From contig NZ_JALFLA010000076.1 in the NCBI RefSeq assembly GCF_022775115.1, positions 1 through 32,134 of the forward strand: a DNA stretch of 32,134 nt, in the 5' to 3' direction. This stretch comes from Agathobaculum sp. (GTDB taxonomy: Bacteria; Bacillota; Clostridia; Oscillospirales; Butyricicoccaceae). Below are positions 13,685-21,898 of the stretch, piece after piece; positions within the stretch are counted from its first letter, which is position 1, and each line of letters begins with the position of its first letter. The notes under the pieces are model-generated. The model did not search any database. It was given only the letters and a program-made list of their open reading frames with translations, and had not been told where the DNA came from. The position numbers were made by a program, and so were the translations under genes.

Positions 13685-13726
13685 ATGAAAAAAGCGATGA
13701 CGGAAAGCCTGAAAGTATCCCGGTAA
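13685..13726 (+). other. 13-codon mini-frame inside T-box stem I
   Basis: ATG (13685) to TAA (13724-13726) encodes MKKAMTESLKVSR, with AGGAG at 13673-13677, 7 bases upstream. It lies on the 5' strand of stem I. It has a plausible ribosome binding site but may be chance, because T-box leaders are not normally translated. Confidence 0.25.
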
Positions 13727-13923
13727 GCGTTTGGCAGAGAGCGGACGACGCGGCTGAGAGCGTCCGCAGACGCGGAGAAAACAGTACCGATTCCCGAGCT
13801 GCGCAGAGGAAACCACAGTATGCTGCGCCGTTTCGTCCGCGTTACGGACTTCCGAGCGGCTGCTTGCCCCACCAATGACGGCAGGGCGGGCGGCAAGCAG
13901 GGTGGAACCGTGGGATTTTTATA

Positions 13924-13966
13924 CTCTCACCCCTGACACACCGTTAGGGGTGAGAGTTTTCTTTTG
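13924..13966 (+). terminator. T-box-regulated terminator before thrS
   Basis: An 11-bp perfect stem (13924-13934 with 13946-13956) has an 11-base loop and TTTTCTTTT after it. It is the regulated terminator of the T-box. Confidence 0.93.
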
Positions 13967-13997
13967 CCCCGCGAGCAAATGAAGGAGGAACATCAAG

Positions 13998-15752
13998 ATG
14001 TCTGAGGACAAGAAGTACACATTTGAAAACCCGGAATACCGGGATACCTACCGGCACACGGTATCGCATATTCTGGCGCAGGCGGTCAAGCGCCTGTATC
14101 CCGAGGTCAAGCTGGCCATCGGCCCCGCGATCGAATCAGGCTTTTATTACGATTTTGACGCGCCCTTCTCCTTTACGCAGGAGCATCTGGACGCGCTCGA
14201 AGCCGAGATGAAGAAGATCTGCAAGGAAAAGCTGCCGCTTGAGCGCTTTGAGCTGCCGCGCGAGCAGGCCATTCAGTTCATGCAGGAGCGTGACGAGCCG
14301 TACAAGGTCGAGCTGATACGCGATCTGCCCGCGGATGTGGCCATCTCGTTTTACAAGCAGGGAGACTTTACCGATCTATGCGCAGGCCCGCATCTGGACT
14401 CGACCGGGCGCGTCAAGGCCAACGGCATCAAGCTGATGAACGTCACCGGCGCATATTGGCGCGGCGACAGCAACAATAAGATGCTGCAGCGTGTCTACGG
14501 CACGGCTTTTCCGAAAAAGGACGAGCTGGAGGCCTATCTGAACATGCTGGAGGAGGCCAAGAAGCGCGACCACCGCCGCCTTGGCCGTGAGCTTGGCCTG
14601 TTTATGCTCACCGAGGAAGGGCCGGGCTTCCCGTTCTTCCTGCCAAACGGCATGACGCTTAAAAACACCCTGATCGACTACTGGCGCGCGGTGCACAAGC
14701 GCTACGGCTATGTTGAGGTGCAGACTCCGATGATCCTCAACCGGCAGCTTTGGGAGCGCTCGGGGCACTGGGGGCATTACAAGCAGAATATGTACACCAC
14801 AGTCATCGACGAGGAGGATTATGCGATCAAGCCGATGAACTGCCCGGGCGGTATGCTGGTGTACCAGTCGCAGCCGCACTCCTACCGGGAGCTGCCGCTC
14901 CGCGTGGGCGAGTTGGGGCTTGTCCACCGGCATGAGCTGTCCGGCGCGTTGCACGGCCTGTTCCGCGTGCGCTGCTTTACGCAGGATGACGCACATATCT
15001 TTATGACATGGGAGCAGATGAAGGACGAGATCAAGAGCGTCGTGCGGCTGTTTGACGAGGTGTACTCGACCTTCGGCCTGACCTATGAGATCGAGCTGTC
15101 CACCATGCCGGACGACCACATGGGTGATGAGAAGGACTGGGCGTTCGCGCAGCAGACGCTCAAGGAGGCCATCGCTGAGATGGGCAAGGGCTATGTCGTC
15201 AACGAGGGCGACGGCGCGTTCTACGGCCCGAAGCTGGACTTCCATCTGGCCGATTCGCTCGGCCGCACTTGGCAGTGCGGCACCATCCAGCTCGATATGC
15301 AGCTGCCCGAGCGCTTTGCGCTGGAGTACACCGGCGCGGACGGCGAGAAGCACCGGCCGGTCATGATCCATCGCGTCGTGTTCGGCTCGATCGAGCGTTT
15401 CATCGGCATCTTGACCGAGCACTTCGCGGGCGCATTCCCGACTTGGCTCGCGCCTGAGCAGGTGCGCGTCATGCCGATGACCGACCGCAACATAGCCTGC
15501 TCGCAGGAGGTGGTCGATCAGTTGACCGCGGCTGGCTTCCGCGTGACGATGGACGCACGCAACGAGAAGATCGGTTACAAGATCCGCGAGGCACAGGTGC
15601 ACAAGGTACCGTATATGATCGTCATCGGTGACAAGGACGAGGACAAGGGGGTTATCTCGGTGCGCGAGCGCAAGAGCGGCGAGACCACCCAGATGGAGCT
15701 GGCCGAGTTCATCGAAAAGCTCAGCTACGAGGTAAAGGAAAAGCTGCGCTGA
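13998..15752 (+). CDS. thrS: Threonyl-tRNA synthetase lacking the TGS domain
   Basis: Charges tRNA-Thr. 584 aa, about 50-60 residues shorter than the usual 635-645. The N-terminal TGS domain is absent and the protein opens directly with the editing domain. That domain is complete: HTVSH (H20, H24) and DLCAGPH (C128, H132), the zinc/editing residues. The class II catalytic core contains MNCPGG, RHELSGALHGLFRVRCFTQDDAH-type motif 2, YGPKLDF and the anticodon-binding domain from about 480. ATG at 13998 with AGGAGG 9 bases upstream; no in-frame extension is possible through the T-box terminator. The SLH gene begins 24 bases after its stop with no terminator between. Confidence 0.97.
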   Translation: MSEDKKYTFENPEYRDTYRHTVSHILAQAVKRLYPEVKLAIGPAIESGFYYDFDAPFSFTQEHLDALEAEMKKICKEKLPLERFELPREQAIQFMQERDEPYKVELIRDLPADVAISFYKQGDFTDLCAGPHLDSTGRVKANGIKLMNVTGAYWRGDSNNKMLQRVYGTAFPKKDELEAYLNMLEEAKKRDHRRLGRELGLFMLTEEGPGFPFFLPNGMTLKNTLIDYWRAVHKRYGYVEVQTPMILNRQLWERSGHWGHYKQNMYTTVIDEEDYAIKPMNCPGGMLVYQSQPHSYRELPLRVGELGLVHRHELSGALHGLFRVRCFTQDDAHIFMTWEQMKDEIKSVVRLFDEVYSTFGLTYEIELSTMPDDHMGDEKDWAFAQQTLKEAIAEMGKGYVVNEGDGAFYGPKLDFHLADSLGRTWQCGTIQLDMQLPERFALEYTGADGEKHRPVMIHRVVFGSIERFIGILTEHFAGAFPTWLAPEQVRVMPMTDRNIACSQEVVDQLTAAGFRVTMDARNEKIGYKIREAQVHKVPYMIVIGDKDEDKGVISVRERKSGETTQMELAEFIEKLSYEVKEKLR

Positions 15753-15776
15753 CCGCCGAAGGAGGCTGATGTTCCG

Positions 15777-17558
15777 ATGAAAAAGCTGTTCACCGCCCTG
15801 TGCATCACGGGCGCGCTGACCCTTGCCGCCGGCGCGGCGGATGTTGGCACGATAGGCAACAGCTTTCCGGGCGACACCGAAGCGCAGGCGCAGATGCTGT
15901 ACGATTTGGGACTGTTTCGCGGCACTGAGCAGGGCTTCGCGCTGGAAAAGCCGATGACCCGTGCCGAAGCGGCTGTCATGCTCACGCGCCTGCTCGGCGC
16001 GGAGCAGGCCGCGCTGGTCGAAAACCGACAGCATCCGTTTGGCGATGTGCCGCAGTGGGCCGCGCCATACGTCGGCTGGCTGTATCAGAACGGCCTGACC
16101 CGGGGCGTGTCCGACGCCGCTTACGGGGCGGATGAAAATGTGACCTGCGTGCAATACTGCACGTTTCTGGCGCGCGCGGCAGCAGATGGGGACGATTACC
16201 GGCCTGTGCTCAGCTTGGGCGAGACTGAGGTGACCGCGTGCGATAGGGCGGGCTTTGTTCGGGGGGACGCGGTCTCGCTGTCCGCGCGCCTGCTGGGCGC
16301 GTATTACACCAAAGGAGAGGATGCGAGCGGCGTTACCGTTGCGCAGAAGCTGATCGACAAGGGCGTGTTCACAAAGGAGCAGCTCAAAGCCGCCGCATGG
16401 GATGTGCTGCCGCGCAGCTACGCGCGGCAAAGCCTGCATGGTGCGGACGACAACGATTACCGGCTGTCCTGCGTGATCGCGGGCGTGCCGGTGGTGCGCG
16501 GTGAGCAAAGTGAAGCAGTCGTGCTCTATACCGACAAGGCGCTGAATGGACTATACGGCGAGAGCCAGCAGGACGGACAATATGTACTCTATCAGATCGA
16601 CCCCGAAACCGTGCGGCTGACCGCGCTCGGCGCGTATGCCGAGGGGAGCGCGGCCGGTTTGGTCGGCCGTGCCGGGCAGACTGATTACCTGTGGCTGCAC
16701 GACAGCGCGGATGGCCGGACAACGCTGTACGCGGTGCGCGGAAGCGCCATGCAGGCCAAGCTGGAGCTGCCCGCCGACGCATCGGTCGGCAGCTGGCAGG
16801 GGAAAAACGGCTGCGTGCTGCAAAGCGGCGGCGCGTTTTATCGCTTGGGCGAGGACGAGGTGCTGCCGCTTGCGATCGCCGCGGGCGAAGAGCTGTTTGC
16901 CGTGACCGAAGGCGGCCTGCTGGTCACGCAGAACGTAGGCCGGGAGCAAACGACGGTATCCGCATGGCGCTGGGATGGCGAGGCTGCGGGCAGCTATACC
17001 GTGTATAATGATTATATCGTCCCGGCGGAACAGCAGGCATATGGGGAACAGCTTCTTCTGCATTACGCGCCCCGGCTGACAGGCAGCGACCAAGCCTATC
17101 TGTACGGCGGCGCGGGACTGTACCGTGAGCAGGACGGCCTTCTGGTGCAGGTGTCGGCGCAGCCGGCCTATGCTTATGCGGCGGACGAGACGGACGGCAG
17201 CATCGTTATCATCACGCACGACGCGGGCAGGCGGGTGGAATACACGGAGAGCGCGGTATCGTTTTTGACCGGCGACACGCTCGCCCGCGTGTCGGCGGAC
17301 GGCACGGTGACGCGCCTGCTGCCCACGCTGTCCGCGGGCAGTCTGCTGCTGGGGCAGATCGAGGACGCGCGGGACGGCGCGGTGCGCTTTACGCTGCTCA
17401 AGGCAACCGAGCCGCGCATGATGGGACGGTTCCGCTGTACGCTGCGGGACGGCAGGGTGACGGTCGACAGCGCCTCGGACGATATCTTGTATATATGGGG
17501 CGAGAACGCCGTATACAAGGAGCAGGAGCGCCTGGGCGGTCTTGGCCTCGGCGCTTAG
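15777..17558 (+). CDS. SLH-domain secreted protein with propeller-like C-terminal repeats
   Basis: 593 aa. The signal peptide ends near residue 20 (TLAAGAAD). SLH modules include MTRAEAAVMLTRLLGAE (about 60-76) and FGDVPQWAAPYVGWLYQNGL (about 90-109), then a weaker third segment to about 200. The rest (about 230-590) is beta-rich with irregular repeats pairing a small motif with Y/L-W and G-x-D turns, such as QYVLYQIDPETVRLTALG and DYLWLHDSADGRTTLYAV. This looks like the blades of a beta-propeller, but no named family was recognised. It follows thrS by 24 bases with GGAGG 11 bases before the ATG, so its expression probably depends on the threonine T-box. It converges on the carboxypeptidase-regulatory-like gene, with stop codons overlapping in TTAG. 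Probably a wall-bound surface protein. Confidence 0.85.
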   Translation: MKKLFTALCITGALTLAAGAADVGTIGNSFPGDTEAQAQMLYDLGLFRGTEQGFALEKPMTRAEAAVMLTRLLGAEQAALVENRQHPFGDVPQWAAPYVGWLYQNGLTRGVSDAAYGADENVTCVQYCTFLARAAADGDDYRPVLSLGETEVTACDRAGFVRGDAVSLSARLLGAYYTKGEDASGVTVAQKLIDKGVFTKEQLKAAAWDVLPRSYARQSLHGADDNDYRLSCVIAGVPVVRGEQSEAVVLYTDKALNGLYGESQQDGQYVLYQIDPETVRLTALGAYAEGSAAGLVGRAGQTDYLWLHDSADGRTTLYAVRGSAMQAKLELPADASVGSWQGKNGCVLQSGGAFYRLGEDEVLPLAIAAGEELFAVTEGGLLVTQNVGREQTTVSAWRWDGEAAGSYTVYNDYIVPAEQQAYGEQLLLHYAPRLTGSDQAYLYGGAGLYREQDGLLVQVSAQPAYAYAADETDGSIVIITHDAGRRVEYTESAVSFLTGDTLARVSADGTVTRLLPTLSAGSLLLGQIEDARDGAVRFTLLKATEPRMMGRFRCTLRDGRVTVDSASDDILYIWGENAVYKEQERLGGLGLGA

Positions 17559-17857
17559 CCGCCCTGCTCGAGCGCACGGATATCGGCCGAGCGCTTGAAC
17601 ACCTTGACATGGTAGAGCTGCCCCGGCTCGAGCGGGCCAAAGGCAAAGCGCCCCAGCTCATCGGTGTACAGCGCGCCGATGGGGGCGGCGGGCGCGTCCG
17701 CGCGGTACAGGGTGATGAACGCCTCCGCGACCGGTTTTCCGCTGGTGTCGACGACTGTGCCGGTCAGCGCGGGGCGCGCATCCAGCGAGAGCGAGATCGC
17801 CGTATCAACGATCTCATGCGAGGCAGGCTTGACATAAAAAGAATGACTGAGATTCAT
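17555..17857 (-). CDS. Small protein with carboxypeptidase-regulatory-like (beta-sandwich) domain
   Basis: 100 aa. After a short N-terminal stretch (MNLSHSFYVKPASHEIVD), residues about 33-92 read ALTGTVVDTSGKPVAEAFIT to PLEPGQLYHVKVF, the typical pattern of carboxypeptidase D regulatory-like domains (G-x-V-x-D-x-x-G-x-P-V, then a D-x-x-G-x-F turn). There is no signal peptide or anchor. Start chosen at ATG 17857 because AAGAGG (minus) lies 8 bases upstream; the frame extends further but would cross into the proS start region on the other strand. It diverges from proS across an AT-rich gap of 73 bases. The function is unknown; similar small domains occur in structural or spore-associated proteins. 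Confidence 0.75.
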   Translation of the reverse strand: MNLSHSFYVKPASHEIVDTAISLSLDARPALTGTVVDTSGKPVAEAFITLYRADAPAAPIGALYTDELGRFAFGPLEPGQLYHVKVFKRSADIRALEQGG

Positions 17858-17930
17858 GGCAAAGACCTCTTTGTAAGTGCAGAATTTAATATAGTTTATG
17901 AAATACGCATCGAAAAAGTGAGGGAACACA

Positions 17931-19370
17931 ATGGCAGAAAAGAAAAAGCTGGTCAGCGAGATCACGTCGATGGACGTGGATTTTGCCCAGTGGTACACGG
18001 ATATCGTCAAAAAAGCCGAGATGATCGACTATTCCTCGGTCAAGGGTTGCGTCATCATGCGTCCGTATGCGCAGGCGCTGTGGGAGAACATCCAGAAAAC
18101 GCTTGACGGCATGTTCAAGGAGACTGGGCATGAGAACGTCGCCATGCCGCTCTTCATCCCTGAAAACCTGCTGCAAAAGGAAAAAGACCACGTCGAGGGC
18201 TTTGCGCCCGAAGTCGCATGGGTGACGCACGGCGGCTCAGAAAAGCTCGAGGAGCGCCTGTGCGTGCGCCCGACCTCGGAGACGCTGTTCTGTGAGCACT
18301 ATGCCAAAATCGTCCGCTCTTGGCGCGATCTGCCCAAGCTGTACAACCAGTGGTGCTCGGTCGTGCGCTGGGAAAAAACGACCCGTCCCTTCCTCCGCAG
18401 CCGCGAGTTCTGGTGGCAGGAGGGACATACCGTGCACGCGACCGAGCAGGAAGCGCGCGAGGAGACCATGCGTATGCTCAACGTCTACGCTACGTTCTGC
18501 GAGGAATATCTAGCCATGCCGGTGCTCAAGGGACTGAAAACCGACAAGGAGCGCTTCGCGGGCGCGGTCGAGACCTATACCATCGAGGCAATGATGCACG
18601 ACGGCAAGGCGCTGCAGTCGGGCACCTCCCACTATTTCGGGGACGGCTTTGCGCGTGCGTTCGATATGCAGTTTGCCGATAAGAACAACACCTTGCAGTA
18701 TATGCACCAGACCTCATGGGGCGCTTCCACCCGCCTGATCGGCGCGATCATCATGACGCACGGCGATAACGAGGGACTGGTGCTGCCGCCGCGCATCGCG
18801 CCGGTGCAGCTGGTCGTCATCCCGGTCGCGGCGCACAAGCCGGGCGTTACCGAAAAGGCGCAGGAACTGCTGGCGGCCGTCAAGGCGGCGGGCATCCGCG
18901 CCAAGATCGACCTTTCGGACAACAGCCCCGGCTGGAAGTTTGCCGAGTATGAGATGAAGGGCGTGCCGCTCCGTTTGGAGGTCGGCCCGCGTGATATCGA
19001 GCAGGGACAGTGTGTGCTCGTCCGCCGCGACACCCGCGAGAAAACCGTTGTCAGCTTCGCGGAGCTGGCCACCGCCGTGCCCGCGCTGCTGGAGGATATC
19101 CAGCGGGCGATGTTCGAGCGCGCGCGCCGCAACCGTGAGGAGCATACCTACACCGCGCATTCGCTCGATGAGATGAAGCAAATTGCCGCCGCACATACCG
19201 GTTTTGTCAAGTCCATGTGGTGCGGCGAGCTGGCGTGTGAGGAGCGCGTCAAGGAGGAGGCAGGCATGTCGTCCCGCTGTATGCCGCTGGAGCAGGAAAA
19301 CCTTGGCGACGTTTGCCCGATCTGCGGCAAGCCTGCAAAGAAGATGATCGTTTGGGGCGTTGCGTATTAA
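17931..19370 (+). CDS. proS: Prolyl-tRNA synthetase, archaeal/eukaryotic-type (short form)
   Basis: Charges tRNA-Pro. 479 aa without the inserted editing domain of the long bacterial form. Class II motif 2 is seen in [23 protein letters not shown] (about 144-166), preceded by [10 protein letters not shown]. Motif 3 lies in [21 protein letters not shown]. The C-terminal zinc-type domain contains CGELACEE and CPICGK, and the chain ends in a tyrosine, as in the Thermus-type enzyme where the terminal carboxylate reaches the active site. The ATG is preceded by GTGAGGG. Such archaeal-type ProRS are common in Clostridia, so this does not by itself indicate recent transfer. An mscS-like gene follows 48 bases later. 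Confidence 0.97.
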   Translation: MAEKKKLVSEITSMDVDFAQWYTDIVKKAEMIDYSSVKGCVIMRPYAQALWENIQKTLDGMFKETGHENVAMPLFIPENLLQKEKDHVEGFAPEVAWVTHGGSEKLEERLCVRPTSETLFCEHYAKIVRSWRDLPKLYNQWCSVVRWEKTTRPFLRSREFWWQEGHTVHATEQEAREETMRMLNVYATFCEEYLAMPVLKGLKTDKERFAGAVETYTIEAMMHDGKALQSGTSHYFGDGFARAFDMQFADKNNTLQYMHQTSWGASTRLIGAIIMTHGDNEGLVLPPRIAPVQLVVIPVAAHKPGVTEKAQELLAAVKAAGIRAKIDLSDNSPGWKFAEYEMKGVPLRLEVGPRDIEQGQCVLVRRDTREKTVVSFAELATAVPALLEDIQRAMFERARRNREEHTYTAHSLDEMKQIAAAHTGFVKSMWCGELACEERVKEEAGMSSRCMPLEQENLGDVCPICGKPAKKMIVWGVAY

Positions 19371-19418
19371 AGCGGGCGGTCTGACCGGTCGCCGACGCAT
19401 GGAAAGGAGCATTCGCTG

Positions 19419-20285
19419 ATGACAGGGCAACTGGAAGCTTTCTTCGCCACCCGGTTCGGCGCGTTTTTTGGCTCTGTGGCGTTTGCCGTCGTGGTCGTGC
19501 TGGCGACATGGGCCGCCTCGCGCGTGGTCGACCGCGTCATGCGCCGCTTGGTCGAGCGGCATCGCGGGCGGGACGACGGCATGGCCACCGTGCTGGCGTT
19601 TGTGCGCTATGTGGCGGTGACGGCGGTGTATTTCGCGGGCTTCATCATCATCGTGTCAAGCATTCCGCTGCTGTCAGGTGCGGTTAAAACGGTGCTGACG
19701 GCCGGCGGCGTGATCGCTGTTGTCGGCGGTTTGGCCGCGCAGGAGGCGCTGGGCAGTGTGGTCAGCGGGGTGATGATCCTCGCGTTCAAGCCGTTTAAGA
19801 TGGGCGATGTGGTGCGCTATGTGGATAACAACATTTCGGGCGTGATCGAGGAGATCACGCTGCACCACACGACCATCCGCACCATGGAAAGCAAGCGCGT
19901 CATCATCCCCAACAGCAAGATGAACAGCGCGATCATCGAGAACGCCGACTATGCCGACAGCAAGGTCTGCGTGTTCCTTGAGGTCGGCGTGACGTATGAG
20001 TCCGATATCGACCTTGCCAAACAGCTGCTGATTGATGAGGTCGCGCGCCAGCCGGCATATCTGGATGTGCGCACCGAGGCGCAAAAGGCCGAGAACGCCC
20101 CGCCGGTGCAGGTGGTCGTGCTTGCGCTGGCAGACAGCGCGGTCGTGCTGCGTGCGTCGCTGTGGGCAAAGGATAACGGCACAGCGTTCGCGCTCAAGTG
20201 TGCTGTGCTCGAGGGCATCAAAAAAGCCTACGACGGGAACGGCGTGGACATCGCGTATCCGCATCTGACCATTGTCCAGAAATGA
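19419..20285 (+). CDS. MscS-family small-conductance mechanosensitive channel
   Basis: Membrane tension-gated channel releasing solutes on osmotic downshock. 288 aa, the usual MscS size. Three membrane segments (about 15-35, 62-85, 90-112) are followed by the pore helix with GGLAAQEALGSVVSG, then the beta domain with KPFKMGDVVRY, GVIEEITLHHTTIRT and IPNSKMNSAIIENAD, and a C-terminal alpha/beta domain. AAAGGAG is 9 bases before the ATG. It follows proS closely and may be co-transcribed with it. No terminator is visible in the 168-base gap after it. Confidence 0.93.
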   Translation: MTGQLEAFFATRFGAFFGSVAFAVVVVLATWAASRVVDRVMRRLVERHRGRDDGMATVLAFVRYVAVTAVYFAGFIIIVSSIPLLSGAVKTVLTAGGVIAVVGGLAAQEALGSVVSGVMILAFKPFKMGDVVRYVDNNISGVIEEITLHHTTIRTMESKRVIIPNSKMNSAIIENADYADSKVCVFLEVGVTYESDIDLAKQLLIDEVARQPAYLDVRTEAQKAENAPPVQVVVLALADSAVVLRASLWAKDNGTAFALKCAVLEGIKKAYDGNGVDIAYPHLTIVQK

Positions 20286-20453
20286 GCTGCCGCGGTGCGA
20301 GAACTATTCCGCCGCGCCGTTACATAGAGAATATGAACAAATTGTTAACAACGGCAAAATCACGATGCTTTTGCTTGAAATTTTTCTGCAATCTGTTAAA
20401 CTATAACATAGAGCAGCCTGAAAATGCGCTGCAATAGAAGGAGGAAAAGACAT

Positions 20454-21830
20454 ATGAAGAAAAAACTGCGTCTTGCTGTGGCCGGCGTGCTGGTTGCTGC
20501 GGGGTTGGCGGCCACCGCGGGTGCGGCCAGCTTTGAGTCCAGCGCGGATAAGCTGAAGGATGTCGGCCTGTTCCAAGGCGGCACCGCGGGCTATGAGCTG
20601 GACCGCGCGCCCACCCGCGCCGAAGCGGCTACCATGCTGGTGCGTCTGCTCGGCAAGGAGGCCGAGGCCAAGGGGCTGGAGTACACCGCGCCCTTTACCG
20701 ACCTGGACGATTGGCAGAAGCCCTATGTGCAGTATCTGTACACCAATAAGCTGGCCAACGGTGCTTCGGAAACGGCCTTTGAGCCGGAGGGCAAGTGCAC
20801 TGCGCAGATGTACACCACCTTCCTGTTGCGCGCGCTGGGTTACAGCGATGCTGCGGACGGAGACTTCACCTATGCGGGCGCTGTCGACTACGGCAAGTCG
20901 CTGGGTCTGGTCGATATCGCCAACTGCGATGAGACCAACTTCCTGCGCGACCATGTCGCCGCGATGAGCCTGACCGCGCTCCACACCGGGGTAAAGGATG
21001 GCGAGACCGACCTGCTGGATAAGCTGGTGGCGGATGGTGCAGTCGATCAGACCAAGGCCGCCAATCTGCAGGCATTCTTCAAGGCGTATGACGCATATGT
21101 TGCCGTGTCCGACGAGATGAACGCGACCAAGATGGACATGGATATGAACATCAGCGCGGACGTTAAGATGGAAGGCGAGCCGTTCATGAGCCTGACCATG
21201 CCGGTCAACCTGAAGGCAGACATGGATCTGGAAAAGATGGATCAGTCCAAGCTGGCGCTCGTCGGCGCGGCGCAGATGAAGCTGGCGGCCGAGCTGACAG
21301 GCGAGGGTGAGGACAGCACGATGGATATGCCCATCGAAATGTACTACACTAATGGCTGGTACTACATGAACATGCAGGGCGAGAAAATGAAGATGGCGAT
21401 GAGCTTTGACGACATGATGGAGCAGATGGGTGATATGACGCAGATGCCCCAGCAGTCTGAGCCGATCTGCCTGATCGATTCGATTGAGACCACGGGCAAC
21501 AAGACGGTCATCACCTACTCTCCCAGCGGCCTGACCGGCATGATCAGCTCTGTGCTGCAGCAGGTAGGCGTGGCGAAAGAGGACATTGCGATGGAGATCA
21601 AGGATATCAATTCCTCTCTGACGCTGACCGATGGCAAGCTCACCGCGATGAATATGTCTGCTATGCTTTCGATGACGGTGGAAGGCACCACGATGGATAT
21701 GAGCATGAAGGCAGACTACACGATCAAGGCGCTGGGTGACGGCGTGCAGATCACGCTGCCGACCGATCTGGATACCTACACGGATATGGGTACTATGACC
21801 GAGGTCGAGGCTCCTGCTGCTGCGGCGTAA
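20454..21830 (+). CDS. SLH-domain surface protein with methionine-rich C-terminal half
   Basis: 458 aa. A signal peptide (about 1-25, ending AGAAS) is followed by SLH modules: YELDRAPTRAEAATMLVRLL (47-66), FTDLDDWQKPYVQYLYTNKL (81-100) and a third module to about 200. The C-terminal half (222-458) is a beta-rich domain resembling DUF6612-type lipoprotein folds. It contains 34 methionines in 237 residues, about 14%, often as M-D-M or M-K-M alternations. Start chosen at ATG 20454, with AGGAGG 9 bases upstream. It is a clear paralogue of the protein at 23032, nearly identical in the SLH part but diverged after it; that copy has few Met in the same region. It ends at a bidirectional terminator with ldh. 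The role is unknown; metal binding or oxidant quenching by methionine is speculation. Confidence 0.87.
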   Translation: MKKKLRLAVAGVLVAAGLAATAGAASFESSADKLKDVGLFQGGTAGYELDRAPTRAEAATMLVRLLGKEAEAKGLEYTAPFTDLDDWQKPYVQYLYTNKLANGASETAFEPEGKCTAQMYTTFLLRALGYSDAADGDFTYAGAVDYGKSLGLVDIANCDETNFLRDHVAAMSLTALHTGVKDGETDLLDKLVADGAVDQTKAANLQAFFKAYDAYVAVSDEMNATKMDMDMNISADVKMEGEPFMSLTMPVNLKADMDLEKMDQSKLALVGAAQMKLAAELTGEGEDSTMDMPIEMYYTNGWYYMNMQGEKMKMAMSFDDMMEQMGDMTQMPQQSEPICLIDSIETTGNKTVITYSPSGLTGMISSVLQQVGVAKEDIAMEIKDINSSLTLTDGKLTAMNMSAMLSMTVEGTTMDMSMKADYTIKALGDGVQITLPTDLDTYTDMGTMTEVEAPAAAA

Positions 21831-21836
21831 CAGAAC

Positions 21837-21876
21837 AAAAAATCGGAACGGATGCAATGCCGTTCCGATTTTTCTT
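21837..21876. terminator. Bidirectional terminator between the SLH gene and ldh
   Basis: An 11-bp stem AATCGGAACGG (21841-21851) / CCGTTCCGATT (21860-21870) has an 8-base loop. An A-run precedes it and a T-run follows it. Confidence 0.92.
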
Positions 21877-21898
21877 TGGTGGAAACTGCGTGGCGGGC

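Larger units (their letters stand above)
13682..13966 (+). ncRNA. T-box riboswitch controlling thrS
   Basis: Leader RNA that senses uncharged tRNA-Thr. Stem I begins near AAGCGATGACGGAAAG (13691-13706), and the distal AGAGAGCGG / GCGTCCGC arm lies at about 13736-13777. The candidate specifier codon is ACC at 13786-13788 (Thr). The conserved T-box sequence AGGGTGGAACCG is at 13899-13910. Its UGGA pairs with the tRNA acceptor end if the discriminator base is U. A strong terminator, CTCTCACCCCT (13924-13934) / AGGGGTGAGAG (13946-13956) with a T-rich tail, ends it 32 bases before thrS. Charged tRNA should favour termination and uncharged tRNA should favour the antiterminator. The specifier assignment is by position and by the downstream gene, not by folding. 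Confidence 0.93.

Noticed and set aside
14376-16508. 710-residue minus-strand frame opposite thrS and the SLH gene
   Set aside because: It spans two well-supported genes on the other strand and their junction. His/Arg/Leu/Gln-rich composition is typical of an antisense shadow.
20342-20351. TTGTTAACAA palindrome as a Rex (NADH-sensing) operator
   Set aside because: The half sites match Rex wording, but the usual spacer of about four bases is missing and the neighbouring genes are not typical Rex targets. A chance AT-rich palindrome is as likely.
20375-20407. Promoter for the Met-rich SLH gene (TTGAAA with TATAAC)
   Set aside because: The 21-bp spacer is outside the usual range. Another promoter type may exist but could not be assigned.
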